Below, in pieces: positions 32,978 to 41,284 of a DNA stretch of 64,000 bases. The stretch spans positions 62,001 to 126,000 of the forward strand of contig CAYJMF010000002.1 of assembly GCA_964370855.1 (NCBI GenBank). The letters are read 5' to 3'. Source of the DNA: JAKLKS01 sp964370855. Lineage in GTDB: Bacteria; Planctomycetota; JAJSAM01; JAKLKS01. How positions within the stretch are numbered: the stretch's first letter is position 1; each line of letters opens with the position of its first letter. Below the pieces are notes generated by a model. The model was not told where the DNA came from and made no database searches. It was given only the letters and a program-made list of their open reading frames with translations. Made by a program: the position numbers and the translations under genes.

Positions 32978-34008
32978 GGGTGGCTCTCCTGGCGCCGGTC
33001 TGGTTCCCGGTGCCCCCGACCGGGTACGGTGGGATCGAGTGGGTCGTCGCCGTTCTGGCCGACGGTCTCGTCGAGGCGGGCCACGACGTGACCCTGTTTG
33101 CCTCCGGCGACTCGCGGACGGCCGCGCGGCTCGTCTCCGTGTACGAGCGAGCGCAGTCCGAGCGGATCGGCACCTCGCTCACCGAGCTGCGCCACGCGCT
33201 CACGTGCTTCGTGCGAGCCGAGGAGTTCGATCTCGTCAACGACCACTCGGGCCTGCCCGCGGCCGCGCTCGCCGGGACGGTCGCGACCCCTGTGGTGCAC
33301 ACGGTGCACGGGCCGCTCGACGGGGAGGCCGGGGCCGTTTACGAGCAGGTGGCCCGTGTTGCCCCGCGGCTCGGTCTGATCTCGCTCTCGCTCAACCAGC
33401 GACGGCCGCGCCCGGACCTGCCGTGGCTCGCGAACTGCCCGAACGCGATCGACCTCGAGCACTATCCGTTCGACCCCGGCCGCGGCGACTATCTGCTGTT
33501 TCTGGGCCGCCTGTCGTCCGAGAAGGGCGCGCACCGCGCGATCGAGGCCGCGCGGCGGGTGGGCCTGCCGCTCAAGCTCGCGGGCAAGATGCGCGAGCCC
33601 CTGGAGCGGGAGTACTTCGAGGCGCACGTGCGCCCGAGCCTGGGCCGGGGGATCGAGTACCTCGGCGAGGTCACCCACGAGGAGAAGGTGGCGCTGCTCC
33701 AGGGCGCGCGAGCCACGATCTTCCCGATCTCGTGGGAGGAGCCCTTCGGCCTCGTGATGGTGGAGTCGATGGCGTGCGGCACCCCCGTCGTCGCCACCCG
33801 GCGCGGCGCGGTGCCGGAGGTGATCGAGCACGGGCGCAGCGGCCTGATCGTCGACGACGAAGCCGGGCTGGCCGGCGCGATCCTCGAAGTCGGGCGGATC
33901 GACCCCCGCGAGTGCCGGCGCGCAGCCGAGGAGCGGTTCGCCCCGGCCCGGATGGTGCGGGACTACGTCGCGGCCTACGAGCTCGCCTGCTCGACCGGCG
34001 CCGTCTGA
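32974..34008 (+). CDS. GT4-family glycosyltransferase
   Basis: 344-aa GT-B retaining glycosyltransferase. The N-terminal domain has APVWFPVPPTGYGGIEWVV (the glycine-rich loop of GT4), VNDHSGLPAAALAG and VVHTVHGPL. In the C-terminal domain, LFLGRLSSEKGAHRAIEAA is followed by the E-x7-E motif region EEPFGLVMVESMACGTPVVA. Acceptor and sugar donor are unknown; pairing with a debranching enzyme suggests storage or compatible-solute glucans. Complete; a sequence gap begins 16 bp after the stop. Confidence 0.9.
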   Translation: MRVALLAPVWFPVPPTGYGGIEWVVAVLADGLVEAGHDVTLFASGDSRTAARLVSVYERAQSERIGTSLTELRHALTCFVRAEEFDLVNDHSGLPAAALAGTVATPVVHTVHGPLDGEAGAVYEQVARVAPRLGLISLSLNQRRPRPDLPWLANCPNAIDLEHYPFDPGRGDYLLFLGRLSSEKGAHRAIEAARRVGLPLKLAGKMREPLEREYFEAHVRPSLGRGIEYLGEVTHEEKVALLQGARATIFPISWEEPFGLVMVESMACGTPVVATRRGAVPEVIEHGRSGLIVDDEAGLAGAILEVGRIDPRECRRAAEERFAPARMVRDYVAAYELACSTGAV

Positions 34009-34024
34009 CGGCCGATCGGGCGTG

Positions 34025-34124
34025 NNNNNNNNNNNNNNNNNNNNNNNNNNNNNNNNNNNNNNNNNNNNNNNNNNNNNNNNNNNNNNNNNNNNNNNNNNNN
34101 NNNNNNNNNNNNNNNNNNNNNNNN
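34025..34124. other. assembly gap (100 N)
   Basis: A run of exactly 100 N marks a scaffold join of unknown true length. I compared the flanks and found no shared end sequence, unlike the second gap, so real sequence may be missing between the GT4 gene and the transsulfuration genes. Confidence 0.98.
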
Positions 34125-34125
34125 G

Positions 34126-35280
34126 TCAGGACCCGCCCGCGTGGGGGGCCGTGCCGGCGAGGGCCTGCTCGAGGTCGGCGAGGAGGTCCGCGGCCGCCTC
34201 GATCCCCACGGAGAGGCGGATCAGCGTGTCGGGAAGCTCGAACGGGGAGCCGGCGAGGCTCGCGTGCGTCATCAGCCCCGGATGCTCGATCAGGCTCTCG
34301 ACGCCGCCGAGGCTCTCGGCGAGCGTGAACAGGCGCGTGCGCTCGACGACGCGCAGCGCGTCCTCGCGGGAGCCGTCGGCCTCGAAGGAGACCATCCCGC
34401 CGAAGTCGCGCATCTGGCGCGCGGCGATCTGGTGGCCAGGGTGGCTGGCCAGGCCCGGGTAGTGCACCCGGGCGACCGCGGGGTGCCCGTCGAGGAAGGC
34501 GGCGACCTGCCGGGCGTTCGCGCAGTGCTCGCGCATCCGCAGGGACAGGGTCTTGAGCCCGCGGAGGACGAGCCAGGAGTCGAACGGGCCAGGCACCGCC
34601 CCGAGCGAGTTCTGAAGGAAGCCCAGGCGCTCCGCGAGCGCGCCGTCGCCCGTCGCGACGAAGCCGCCGACGACGTCCGAGTGCCCGCCGAGGTACTTCG
34701 TCGTCGAGTGCAGCACGAGGTCGGCGCCGAGCTCGAGCGGGCGCTGGAGGTACGGCGTCGCGAACGTGTTGTCGACGACGAGCAGCGCGCCGACCGCGTG
34801 GGCCGCCTCGGCCGCCGCCGCGAGGTCGACGACCCGCAGGAACGGGTTGGTCGGAGTCTCGACCCAGACGAGGCGCGTGCGCTCGTCGAGCCGCGCCGCC
34901 AGCCCGGCACCCATCTCCTCGGCGGTCACGTAGTCGAACGAGTACCCCTTCGGCGCATAGACCCGCTCGAACAGCCGGTAGGTGCCGCCGTAGACGTCGT
35001 TGACCGACACCACTCGCTCCCCCGGGGAGACGAGGTGCATCACGGTCGTGGCCGCCGCCATCCCGGACGCGAACGCGAGCCCGTGCTCCGCGCTCTCGAG
35101 CGACGCGAGGCACGTCTCGAGCGCCTCGCGCGTCGGGTTCGCCGTGCGTGAGTAGTCGTACCGGAAGCGGCCCACCGCCTCCTGCGCGAACGTCGAGGTC
35201 TGGTAGATCGGGACGATGACGGCGCCCGTCTCCGGGTCCGGCGCCTGGCCGGTGTGGATCGCGCGGGTCTCGAACTCCAC
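34126..35280 (-). CDS. cystathionine gamma-synthase/gamma-lyase
   Basis: 384-aa PLP enzyme of Cys/Met metabolism. Visible: TRAIHTGQAPDPETGAVIVP, QTSTFAQEAVGRFRYDYSRTANPTR (phosphate and neighbouring-subunit Tyr/Arg), ASGMAAATTVMHL, VVDNTFATPYLQRPL (Asp contacting the PLP ring N) and Lys195 in LHSTTKYLGGHSD. Synthase and lyase cannot be separated safely by sequence; the adjacent cystathionine beta-synthase favours reverse transsulfuration (lyase). GTG start with TACGAT 7 bp upstream. The stop sits 2 bp from the N gap. Confidence 0.92.
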   Translation of the reverse strand: MEFETRAIHTGQAPDPETGAVIVPIYQTSTFAQEAVGRFRYDYSRTANPTREALETCLASLESAEHGLAFASGMAAATTVMHLVSPGERVVSVNDVYGGTYRLFERVYAPKGYSFDYVTAEEMGAGLAARLDERTRLVWVETPTNPFLRVVDLAAAAEAAHAVGALLVVDNTFATPYLQRPLELGADLVLHSTTKYLGGHSDVVGGFVATGDGALAERLGFLQNSLGAVPGPFDSWLVLRGLKTLSLRMREHCANARQVAAFLDGHPAVARVHYPGLASHPGHQIAARQMRDFGGMVSFEADGSREDALRVVERTRLFTLAESLGGVESLIEHPGLMTHASLAGSPFELPDTLIRLSVGIEAAADLLADLEQALAGTAPHAGGS

Positions 35281-35287
35281 CGGCGCG

Positions 35288-35293
35288 ATCGTA
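35288..35293 (-). promoter_or_regulatory. TACGAT 7 bp before GTG 35280
   Basis: The minus strand reads TACGAT, CGCGCCG, GTG in the 21-bp space after the cystathionine beta-synthase stop. Suggests the second gene can be transcribed separately as a leaderless message. Confidence 0.45.
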
Positions 35294-35301
35294 CAGGCAG
35301 G

Positions 35302-36699
35302 TCAGGTGACGGTGGTCGCGCCCTGGTGGGCCAGGTACTCGAGCAGGTCGGCGCGCGTGAGCACCCCGACCGGGCGCCCCGCCTGGGCGACCACGACCGC
35401 CCGGCTCTCGCCCGACAGATCGGCAAAGACCGAGTCCGCGGAGGACTCGATGTCGACCGCCGGCAGGGGCGCTTCCATCAGGCCGGCGACGTCGTCGCCG
35501 AGCGCCCCCGGGTCGCGGAAGACGCGTTCGAGCAGCCCGCGCTCGCGGATCGATCCGATCACGTCCGCGAGCGAGCCCGCCGACCCCTGGCGCACGACCG
35601 GGATCTGCGAGATCCCGTAGCGCTCCATCAGCTCGATCGCGTGGGTTCCCGCCCGGTGCGACTCGACCACGATCAGCTCGGGCGCGTGCTCCTCGCCGCG
35701 CTTGAACGCGAGCACCTCCCCGATCGTCGGCGCCGGGGCGCGCCGCTCGAGGAAGCCGTGCTCGAGCATCCAGTTGTCGTCGTAGAAGCGGGAGAGGTAG
35801 GCGCGGCCTCCGTCCGGGACGAGCGCGAGCAGCGAGGCGCCGGAGCCGAACCGCCCGGCCAGCGCCAGCAGCGCGGCGACGGCCGCCCCGCCCGAGCCGC
35901 CGACGAGCAGGCCCTCCTCGCGCGCGAGCCGCCGCGCGGTCACGAAGCAGTCACGGTCGGAGACGGTCACGAACTCGTCCACGAACTCACGGTCGAACGT
36001 CTCGGGCCAGAAGTCCTCGCCGATCCCCTCGACCAGGTACGGGTGAACCGTCGAGGAGGAGTAGATCGAGCCCTCCGGGTCGGCGCCCACGACGAGCAGG
36101 TCGGGCTTGCGCTCCTTGAGGTAGCGGGCGCTGCCGCTGATCGTGCCGCCGGTACCGACGCCGAGCACGATCGCGTCGAGCTCGCCTCCGGTCTGCTCCC
36201 AGATCTCCGGCCCGGTCGTTCGGTAGTGGGCCTCCGGGTTGGCCGGGTTCGAGTACTGATCCGGCTTGTACCCGCCCTGGATCCCCTCGGCCAGCCGGTC
36301 GGAGACCGAGTAGTAGCTCTCGGGGGACTCCGGCGGCACGGCGGTCGGGCAGATCACGACCTCGGCCCCGTAGGCGCGCAGGAGCGAGATCTTCTCCTGG
36401 CTCATCTTGTCGGGCATCACGAAGATGCAGCGGTAGCCCCGCACCGCCGCGGCCATTGCGAGCGCGACGCCGGTGTTACCGCTCGTCGGCTCGACGATCG
36501 TCCCGCCCGGCCGGAGCTTCCCCTCCCGCTCGGCTCGCTCGATCATCGCGAGCCCGATCCGATCCTTGACGCTCCCGCCCGGGTTCATGTACTCGAGCTT
36601 CAGCAGCAGCTGCGGGCCCCCGTCGCGGCCGAGCCGCGCGAGCCGGACGATCGGCGTTCCCCCGACGAGCTCGAGCACCGTGGGGTATTCGCGGGGCAT
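35302..36699 (-). CDS. cystathionine beta-synthase with C-terminal CBS pair
   Basis: 465 aa. PLP domain (about 1-320): LVGGTPIVRLARL, NPGGSVKDRIGLAM with Lys45 as Schiff base, PTSGNTGVALAMAA, GVGTGGTISGSARYL (phosphate loop), GGSGGAAVAALLALA. Two CBS modules (about 340-465; ELIVVESHRAGTHAIELMERYGISQIPVV and SRAVVVAQAGRPVGVLTRADLLEYL) may sense an adenosyl ligand. Condenses serine and homocysteine. ATG 36699 chosen because TAGAGT lies 8 bp upstream and GGAGG abuts the ATG too closely to act as a normal ribosome site. Confidence 0.93.
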   Translation of the reverse strand: MPREYPTVLELVGGTPIVRLARLGRDGGPQLLLKLEYMNPGGSVKDRIGLAMIERAEREGKLRPGGTIVEPTSGNTGVALAMAAAVRGYRCIFVMPDKMSQEKISLLRAYGAEVVICPTAVPPESPESYYSVSDRLAEGIQGGYKPDQYSNPANPEAHYRTTGPEIWEQTGGELDAIVLGVGTGGTISGSARYLKERKPDLLVVGADPEGSIYSSSTVHPYLVEGIGEDFWPETFDREFVDEFVTVSDRDCFVTARRLAREEGLLVGGSGGAAVAALLALAGRFGSGASLLALVPDGGRAYLSRFYDDNWMLEHGFLERRAPAPTIGEVLAFKRGEEHAPELIVVESHRAGTHAIELMERYGISQIPVVRQGSAGSLADVIGSIRERGLLERVFRDPGALGDDVAGLMEAPLPAVDIESSADSVFADLSGESRAVVVAQAGRPVGVLTRADLLEYLAHQGATTVT

Positions 36700-36715
36700 C
36701 CTCCAGAACTCTACT

Positions 36716-38257
36716 TCAATGTTTGAAGTGACGGCGGCCGGTGAACACCATCGCGGCGCCCGCCTCCGCCACCGCCCGGGCCACTTCGTCGTCACGCTTG
36801 GAGCCGCCGGGCTGGACGATCGCCGTCACGCCCGCGTCGAGGGCGAGCTCGACACCGTCGGCGAAGGGGAAGAACGCATCCGAGGCGAGCGCGGCCCCCG
36901 CCGGGTCGTGGCCGTGCGCGCGCGCCTTGTCGAGCGCGATCCGCACGGCGTCGACGCGGCTCGTCTGGCCCCCTCCGATCCCGATCGTCGCGAGGCTCTT
37001 GGCGATCACGATCGCGTTCGAGGCGACGTGCCTGGCCACCCGCCAGGCGAGCAGCAGGTCGCCCCAGGAGTCCTCGCAGGGGTGCGCACCGGTCACGACC
37101 TCCATGCCGTCTCGCTCGTCCACCTCCAGGTCTGCGTCCTGGACGAGGAAGCCGCCGAGCACGCGCCGGTAGTCCCGCTCCCCGGCCGGCGCGAGCCGGT
37201 GCTCGCCGCTCGCGAGGATCCGGGACGCCGGCTTCGCGGCGAGCACGGCGAGCGCCTCCGCCGTGTAGTCCGGCGCGACCAGGACCTCGACGAACTGACC
37301 GGCGAGCTGGCGGGCGAGCTCCGCCTCGACCGTCCGGTTGAGCGCGACGATGCCTCCGTAGGCCGACACCGGGTCGCACGCGAGCGCCTTCGCGTACGCC
37401 TCCTCGATCGAGCCGGCGAGCGCGCACCCGCAGGGGTTCGCGTGCTTGACGATCACGCAGGCCGGCAGGGAGAGCTCCTCGAGCAGCGACCGTGCCGCCC
37501 AGAGGTCGTTCAGGTTGTTGAACGAGAGCTCGCGCCCGGATAGCTGCTCGACGCGCGAGAGCAAGTGGCGGGGGGCGCCCGCCTCGCTGTAGTAGGCCGC
37601 GCGCTGGTGGGGGTTCTCGCCGTACGGGAGGTCGAGCCGCTTCTCGAGCGCGACGACGAAGCGGGCCGGGAACGCCTCGCGGTCGGCGAACCAGGCCGCG
37701 ATCGACGCCTCGTAGGCGGCGGTGTACGCGAACGTCGCGGCCGCGAGCTTGCGCCTCGTCGAGGCCGACAGCGCGCCCGTCTCCCGCAGCTCCGCGAGCA
37801 CGGGCCCGTACTGGGCCGGGGAGCAAACCGGCGCGACGTGCGTGAAGTTCTTGGCCGCGGCGCGAAGGAGGGTGGGGCCGCCGACGTCGATCATCTCGAC
37901 CGCCTCCTCCTCGCGCGTGTCCTTGCGCCAGGCGACCTCGTCGAAGGGGTAGAGGTTGACGCAGACGAGGTCGATCGGCTCGATCCCGTGCTCGGCGAGC
38001 GCGTCGCGGTCGTCGTCCAGGTCGCGTCGGGCGAGGATGCCCGCGTGGATCCGCGGGTGCAGCGTCTTGACCCGCCCGCCCAGGAGCTCCGGGAACCCGG
38101 TCACGTCGTCCACGCGTGTGTGCGCGAGGCCGAGCTCGGCGAGCCGGGCGGACGTCCCGCCGCTCGCGATCAGCTCCACCCCGAGGCCGGCGAGGCCGCG
38201 AGCGAAGTCGTCGAGGCCGGTCTTGTCCCAGACCGACAGGATTGCGCGCGTGATCAC
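36716..38257 (-). CDS. purH: bifunctional AICAR transformylase/IMP cyclohydrolase
   Basis: 513 aa, last two steps of de novo purine synthesis. N-terminal MGS-like cyclohydrolase (RAILSVWDKTGLDDFARGLAGLGVELIASGGTS; GGRVKTLHPRIHAGIL), C-terminal transformylase (LPYGENPHQRAAYY, LSFNNLNDLWAA, VKHANPCGCA with catalytic Lys-His, SNAIVIAKSLATIGIGGGQTSRVDA, SDAFFPFADGVELA). Normal length, complete. GTGA overlap with purN upstream. Confidence 0.97.
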   Translation of the reverse strand: MITRAILSVWDKTGLDDFARGLAGLGVELIASGGTSARLAELGLAHTRVDDVTGFPELLGGRVKTLHPRIHAGILARRDLDDDRDALAEHGIEPIDLVCVNLYPFDEVAWRKDTREEEAVEMIDVGGPTLLRAAAKNFTHVAPVCSPAQYGPVLAELRETGALSASTRRKLAAATFAYTAAYEASIAAWFADREAFPARFVVALEKRLDLPYGENPHQRAAYYSEAGAPRHLLSRVEQLSGRELSFNNLNDLWAARSLLEELSLPACVIVKHANPCGCALAGSIEEAYAKALACDPVSAYGGIVALNRTVEAELARQLAGQFVEVLVAPDYTAEALAVLAAKPASRILASGEHRLAPAGERDYRRVLGGFLVQDADLEVDERDGMEVVTGAHPCEDSWGDLLLAWRVARHVASNAIVIAKSLATIGIGGGQTSRVDAVRIALDKARAHGHDPAGAALASDAFFPFADGVELALDAGVTAIVQPGGSKRDDEVARAVAEAGAAMVFTGRRHFKH

Positions 38258-38814
38258 GCGTGCGACTGTAAACGCTTCTCGAGCAGGTTTCGAGTGGTGG
38301 CGGGCAGGAGCCGATGCTCGACGGCGTGCAGACGCTCGAGCAGCGTCTCCTCGGTGTCCCCGGCGAGCACGGGGACACGCTCCTGCACAAGCACCGGGCC
38401 GGTGTCCACGCCCTCGTCGACGAGGTGAACCGTGACCCCGGTCTCGGCCACGCCGGCGGCGAGCGCGTCGCGGACCGCGTACGTGCCGGGGAACGCGGGA
38501 AGCAGGGAGGGGTGGACGTTCAGAACGGCCCCGGGGAAGCGGTCGAGGAACGCGGTGGTGAGGATGTGCATATAGCCGGCGCAGACGACGAGCGCGGCGC
38601 CCCTCTCGGCGAGCCAGCTCGCCATCGCGAGGTCCCGCGCCTCGCGCGTCTCGAAGTCGGGCAGCTCGAAGACGGCCACGGGGATCCCCGCCCGCTGCGC
38701 ACGCTCGAGCGCGTACGCGCCCGGGACGTTGCTCGCGACGCCCGCGATCGGTAGGCCCGCGTCGATCAGGGCCTGGAGGTTCGTGCCCGAGCCGGAGACG
38801 AGGACGCCGATCAC
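38254..38814 (-). CDS. purN: phosphoribosylglycinamide formyltransferase
   Basis: 186 aa, transfers the formyl group of 10-formyl-THF to GAR. VLVSGSGTNLQALIDAGLP (phosphate-binding), YMHILTTAFLDRFPGAVLNVHPSLLPAFPG (catalytic Asn/His) and GVTVHLVDEGVDTGPVLVQERVPV (catalytic Asp). GTG start overlaps the purM stop; the stop overlaps the purH start, so three purine genes form a tightly coupled operon. Confidence 0.96.
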   Translation of the reverse strand: MIGVLVSGSGTNLQALIDAGLPIAGVASNVPGAYALERAQRAGIPVAVFELPDFETREARDLAMASWLAERGAALVVCAGYMHILTTAFLDRFPGAVLNVHPSLLPAFPGTYAVRDALAAGVAETGVTVHLVDEGVDTGPVLVQERVPVLAGDTEETLLERLHAVEHRLLPATTRNLLEKRLQSHA

Positions 38815-39767
38815 GCGTCCGAGAACAGGACGCCGCCGGCGCCGCGCTCGACCCGCCCGATCACGGCGAGGTCGCTGCCGGCCGCGTCGGCCGCGGGCAC
38901 GACGGCGCAGTAGCCGATCCCGAGGTTGAAGACGCGGCGCTGCTCCTCCTCGGGCACGCCCCGCTCGTCGAGCCAGCGGAACACCCCGGGCCGCTCCCAG
39001 CCACGCGGGTCGATCACGGCTCGAAGCCCGGTCGGGAGGACGCGGGCCAGGTTGCCGGGGATGCCGCCGCCGGTGACGTTCGCGAGCGCGCGGACGTCGC
39101 AGCGCTCGCGCAGGCGCGCGACGTCCTCCACGTACAGCCGCGTCGGCGCGAGCACCAGGTCGGCGTCGAACGGGTCATCGCGGAGCAGGCGGCGCACGAG
39201 CGTGTAGCCGTTGCAGTGGAAGCCGGAGGACGGCAGGCCGAGCACGACGTCGCCGGGCTCGATCCGCGAGCCGTCGATCAGCCGGTCGCGCTCGACGGCG
39301 CCGACGCAGGTGCCCGCGATGTCGAGCTCCCCGTCGCGGTAGACGCCGGGCATCTCGGCGGTCTCCCCGCCCAGGATCGCGCAGCCCGCGGCGCGGCACG
39401 TCTCCGCCGCCCCCTCGACGAGCTCCGCCACCTGCTCGAGGTCGAGCTCCCCCGCGGCCACGTAGTCGAGGAAGAAGAGCGGCTGCGCGCCGGTGGTGAG
39501 GACGTCGTTGATGCAGTGCGCGGCGAGGCACGCGCCCGCCTCGCGCAGGCGCCCGGCCCTGCGCGCGAGCACGAGCTTCGTGCCGAGGCCGTCGGTCGAG
39601 GCGGCGAGCAGCCGGCCGCCGCCCGGGTCGAAGAGCCCGGCGAACGCGCCGAACGCTCCGACGACGCCCGGCGTGCGCGTCGATTCGACGGCGGCGCGCA
39701 GCCGCTCGACCACGGCCCCGGCCTTGCCGAGCGAGACGCCGGCGCCCTCGTAGCTCGGCTCCACCAC
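38811..39767 (-). CDS. purM: phosphoribosylformylglycinamidine cyclo-ligase (AIR synthetase)
   Basis: 318 aa, ATP-dependent ring closure in purine synthesis. Visible: YEGAGVSLGKAGAVVERL (family YxxAGVDI), GGRLLAASTDGLGTKLVLA, HCINDVLTTGAQPLFFLDY, ILGGETAEMPGVY, VLGLPSSGFHCNGYTLVRRL, NVTGGGIPGNLARVLP. GTG 39767 gives the normal N-terminus and has TAGGAT 7 bp upstream; an ATG at 39815 would cross the divergent regulator's promoter. Confidence 0.95.
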   Translation of the reverse strand: MVEPSYEGAGVSLGKAGAVVERLRAAVESTRTPGVVGAFGAFAGLFDPGGGRLLAASTDGLGTKLVLARRAGRLREAGACLAAHCINDVLTTGAQPLFFLDYVAAGELDLEQVAELVEGAAETCRAAGCAILGGETAEMPGVYRDGELDIAGTCVGAVERDRLIDGSRIEPGDVVLGLPSSGFHCNGYTLVRRLLRDDPFDADLVLAPTRLYVEDVARLRERCDVRALANVTGGGIPGNLARVLPTGLRAVIDPRGWERPGVFRWLDERGVPEEEQRRVFNLGIGYCAVVPAADAAGSDLAVIGRVERGAGGVLFSDA

Positions 39768-39774
39768 CGCCTCA

Positions 39775-39816
39775 ATCCTAGCCGCAGGTGCTGCCGGATT
39801 CGACACGACGTACAAT
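39775..39816. promoter_or_regulatory. divergent -10 pair: purMNH and PucR-type regulator
   Basis: Minus strand TAGGAT (39775-39780) is 7 bp from the purM GTG 39767. Plus strand TACAAT (39811-39816) is 13 bp from the regulator ATG 39830, giving a 5' leader of only about 6 nt. The 62-bp interval has room for regulator control of purM, but no clear operator repeat is visible. Confidence 0.45.
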
Positions 39817-39829
39817 GTGGTGGCGCGAG

Positions 39830-41284
39830 ATGCTGCGGGTTCAGGACATCGTGGCGATGCCGGCTCTCGAGCTGTGCGTCGCGGCGGGCGCGCCGGGTCT
39901 CGGGAACGAGATCCGCTGGCTTCACGCCTCTGAGCTGGCGGACCCGACGCCGTGGCTCGCCGGCGGCGAGCTCCTGCTGACCACCGGGCTCGGAATCCCG
40001 CGGACTGCGGCCGGGCAGCGCACCTACGTGCGGCGCCTCGCCGAGCACGGCCTCGCCGGGCTCGGGCTCGGCACCGGCTTCGGCTACGACGCGGTGCCTG
40101 AGACGATCGTGCGGGCGGGCGACAGGCTCGGGTTCCCCGTGCTGGCGGTCCCGTACGAGGTGCCGTTCATCGCGATCTCGAAGGCGGTCTTCGCGCACCT
40201 CGCGAGCGAGCAGCTCGAGCAGGTCACGCGGGCGCTCGAGGTGCACGAGCGCCTCGCCCAGGCGGTGATCCACGGACGCGGGCTGCGGGCCCTGCTCGCG
40301 GTGCTCTGCAACCACCTCGGTTGCAGTCTCGCGCTCGTCGACGACGGTGGGCGGGTGCTCGCCGAGCGGCACTCGGGAAAGAGGCTTCCGTTCGACGGCG
40401 CGCTCGAGCTGCCGGTGGTCGCGGACGAGGAGATCGCGACGCTGAAGGCGAGGCGCGAGCGCGGCGAGTTCTCGGAGTACGACCGGCTCGTTCTCCACCA
40501 CGGCCAGACCGCGCTCGCGTTCGAGCTGTCCCGGCGCCACGCGGTCTCGGCGGCCGAGCTGCGCCTCGCCGGCGACCTGCTCGAGGATCTCGAGCAGGAG
40601 CGCCTGGACGACCGGGAGACCGCCCGGCGGATGGCAGCGTTCGGGCTCGAGCCGGCGCGCGACTACGCCGCCCTGCTGGCCGTGCCGCGCAACGGGCTGA
40701 CCGGCGAGCGCCTGCGCTCGACGGTGGCACGCGAGCTCGACCGTCGTGCCCTGCGCTACCTGTCGACCGCCCGGCGCGATCGGGCCGTGTTCCTCGTCGA
40801 GGCGGGCAGCGAGGAGGCGATCCTCGGCCTCGCCCGGGGGGTCGTGAGCGTCGAGCCCGACGCCCGCGTCGGCGTCGGCCGCCCGGCCCACGGGCGATCT
40901 CTGGGGCGCAGCCTGCTCGAGGCGCGTGCGGCGCTCGACGCGACGTCCACGCCGGTCGCCTCCTACCACGAGCTCGGCTCCCTGGAGCTGCTTCTGAGCC
41001 TGCCCGACGCGGCGCTCGAGGCGTTCGTCGACCGCGTGCTCGGCCCGGCCGCCGCCAACGCGTGGCTCGTCGAGTCCCTGAGCGCGCTGCTCGCGTCGGG
41101 CTGTCGCTGGAGCGATGCTGCCGATCGGCTGGGCGTTCACCGCCACACGCTCCGCTACCGGATGGATCGGCTGCGCGAGCAGACGGGCCGCCACCCGGAC
41201 GACCCCGAGCAGCGCATGGAGCTGTGGCTCGCCGTGAAGGCGAACCAGGCTCTCGCGGCGCGGCGGGAGCGAGCCTCCGGCTAG
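39830..41284 (+). CDS. PucR-family transcriptional regulator
   Basis: 484 aa. N-terminal PucR domain (about 1-125; LRVQDIVAMPALELCVAAGAPGLGNEIRWLHASEL, WLAGGELLLTTGLGIP), a central GGDEF-like/sensor region, and a C-terminal HTH_30 domain: SLSALLASGCRWSDAADRLGVHRHTLRYRMDRLREQTGR. PucR proteins control purine, amine or amino-acid catabolism. An in-frame ATG at 39815 overlaps TACAAT, so ATG 39830 was preferred. It lies between purine biosynthesis and the TMADH-like gene; either could be its target. Shares CTAG with the next stop. Confidence 0.9.
   Translation: MLRVQDIVAMPALELCVAAGAPGLGNEIRWLHASELADPTPWLAGGELLLTTGLGIPRTAAGQRTYVRRLAEHGLAGLGLGTGFGYDAVPETIVRAGDRLGFPVLAVPYEVPFIAISKAVFAHLASEQLEQVTRALEVHERLAQAVIHGRGLRALLAVLCNHLGCSLALVDDGGRVLAERHSGKRLPFDGALELPVVADEEIATLKARRERGEFSEYDRLVLHHGQTALAFELSRRHAVSAAELRLAGDLLEDLEQERLDDRETARRMAAFGLEPARDYAALLAVPRNGLTGERLRSTVARELDRRALRYLSTARRDRAVFLVEAGSEEAILGLARGVVSVEPDARVGVGRPAHGRSLGRSLLEARAALDATSTPVASYHELGSLELLLSLPDAALEAFVDRVLGPAAANAWLVESLSALLASGCRWSDAADRLGVHRHTLRYRMDRLREQTGRHPDDPEQRMELWLAVKANQALAARRERASG

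Noticed and set aside
34025..34124. Possible overlap artefact at the first N gap like the second
   Set aside because: I compared the flanking bases on both sides and found no shared end sequence; true size and content remain unknown.
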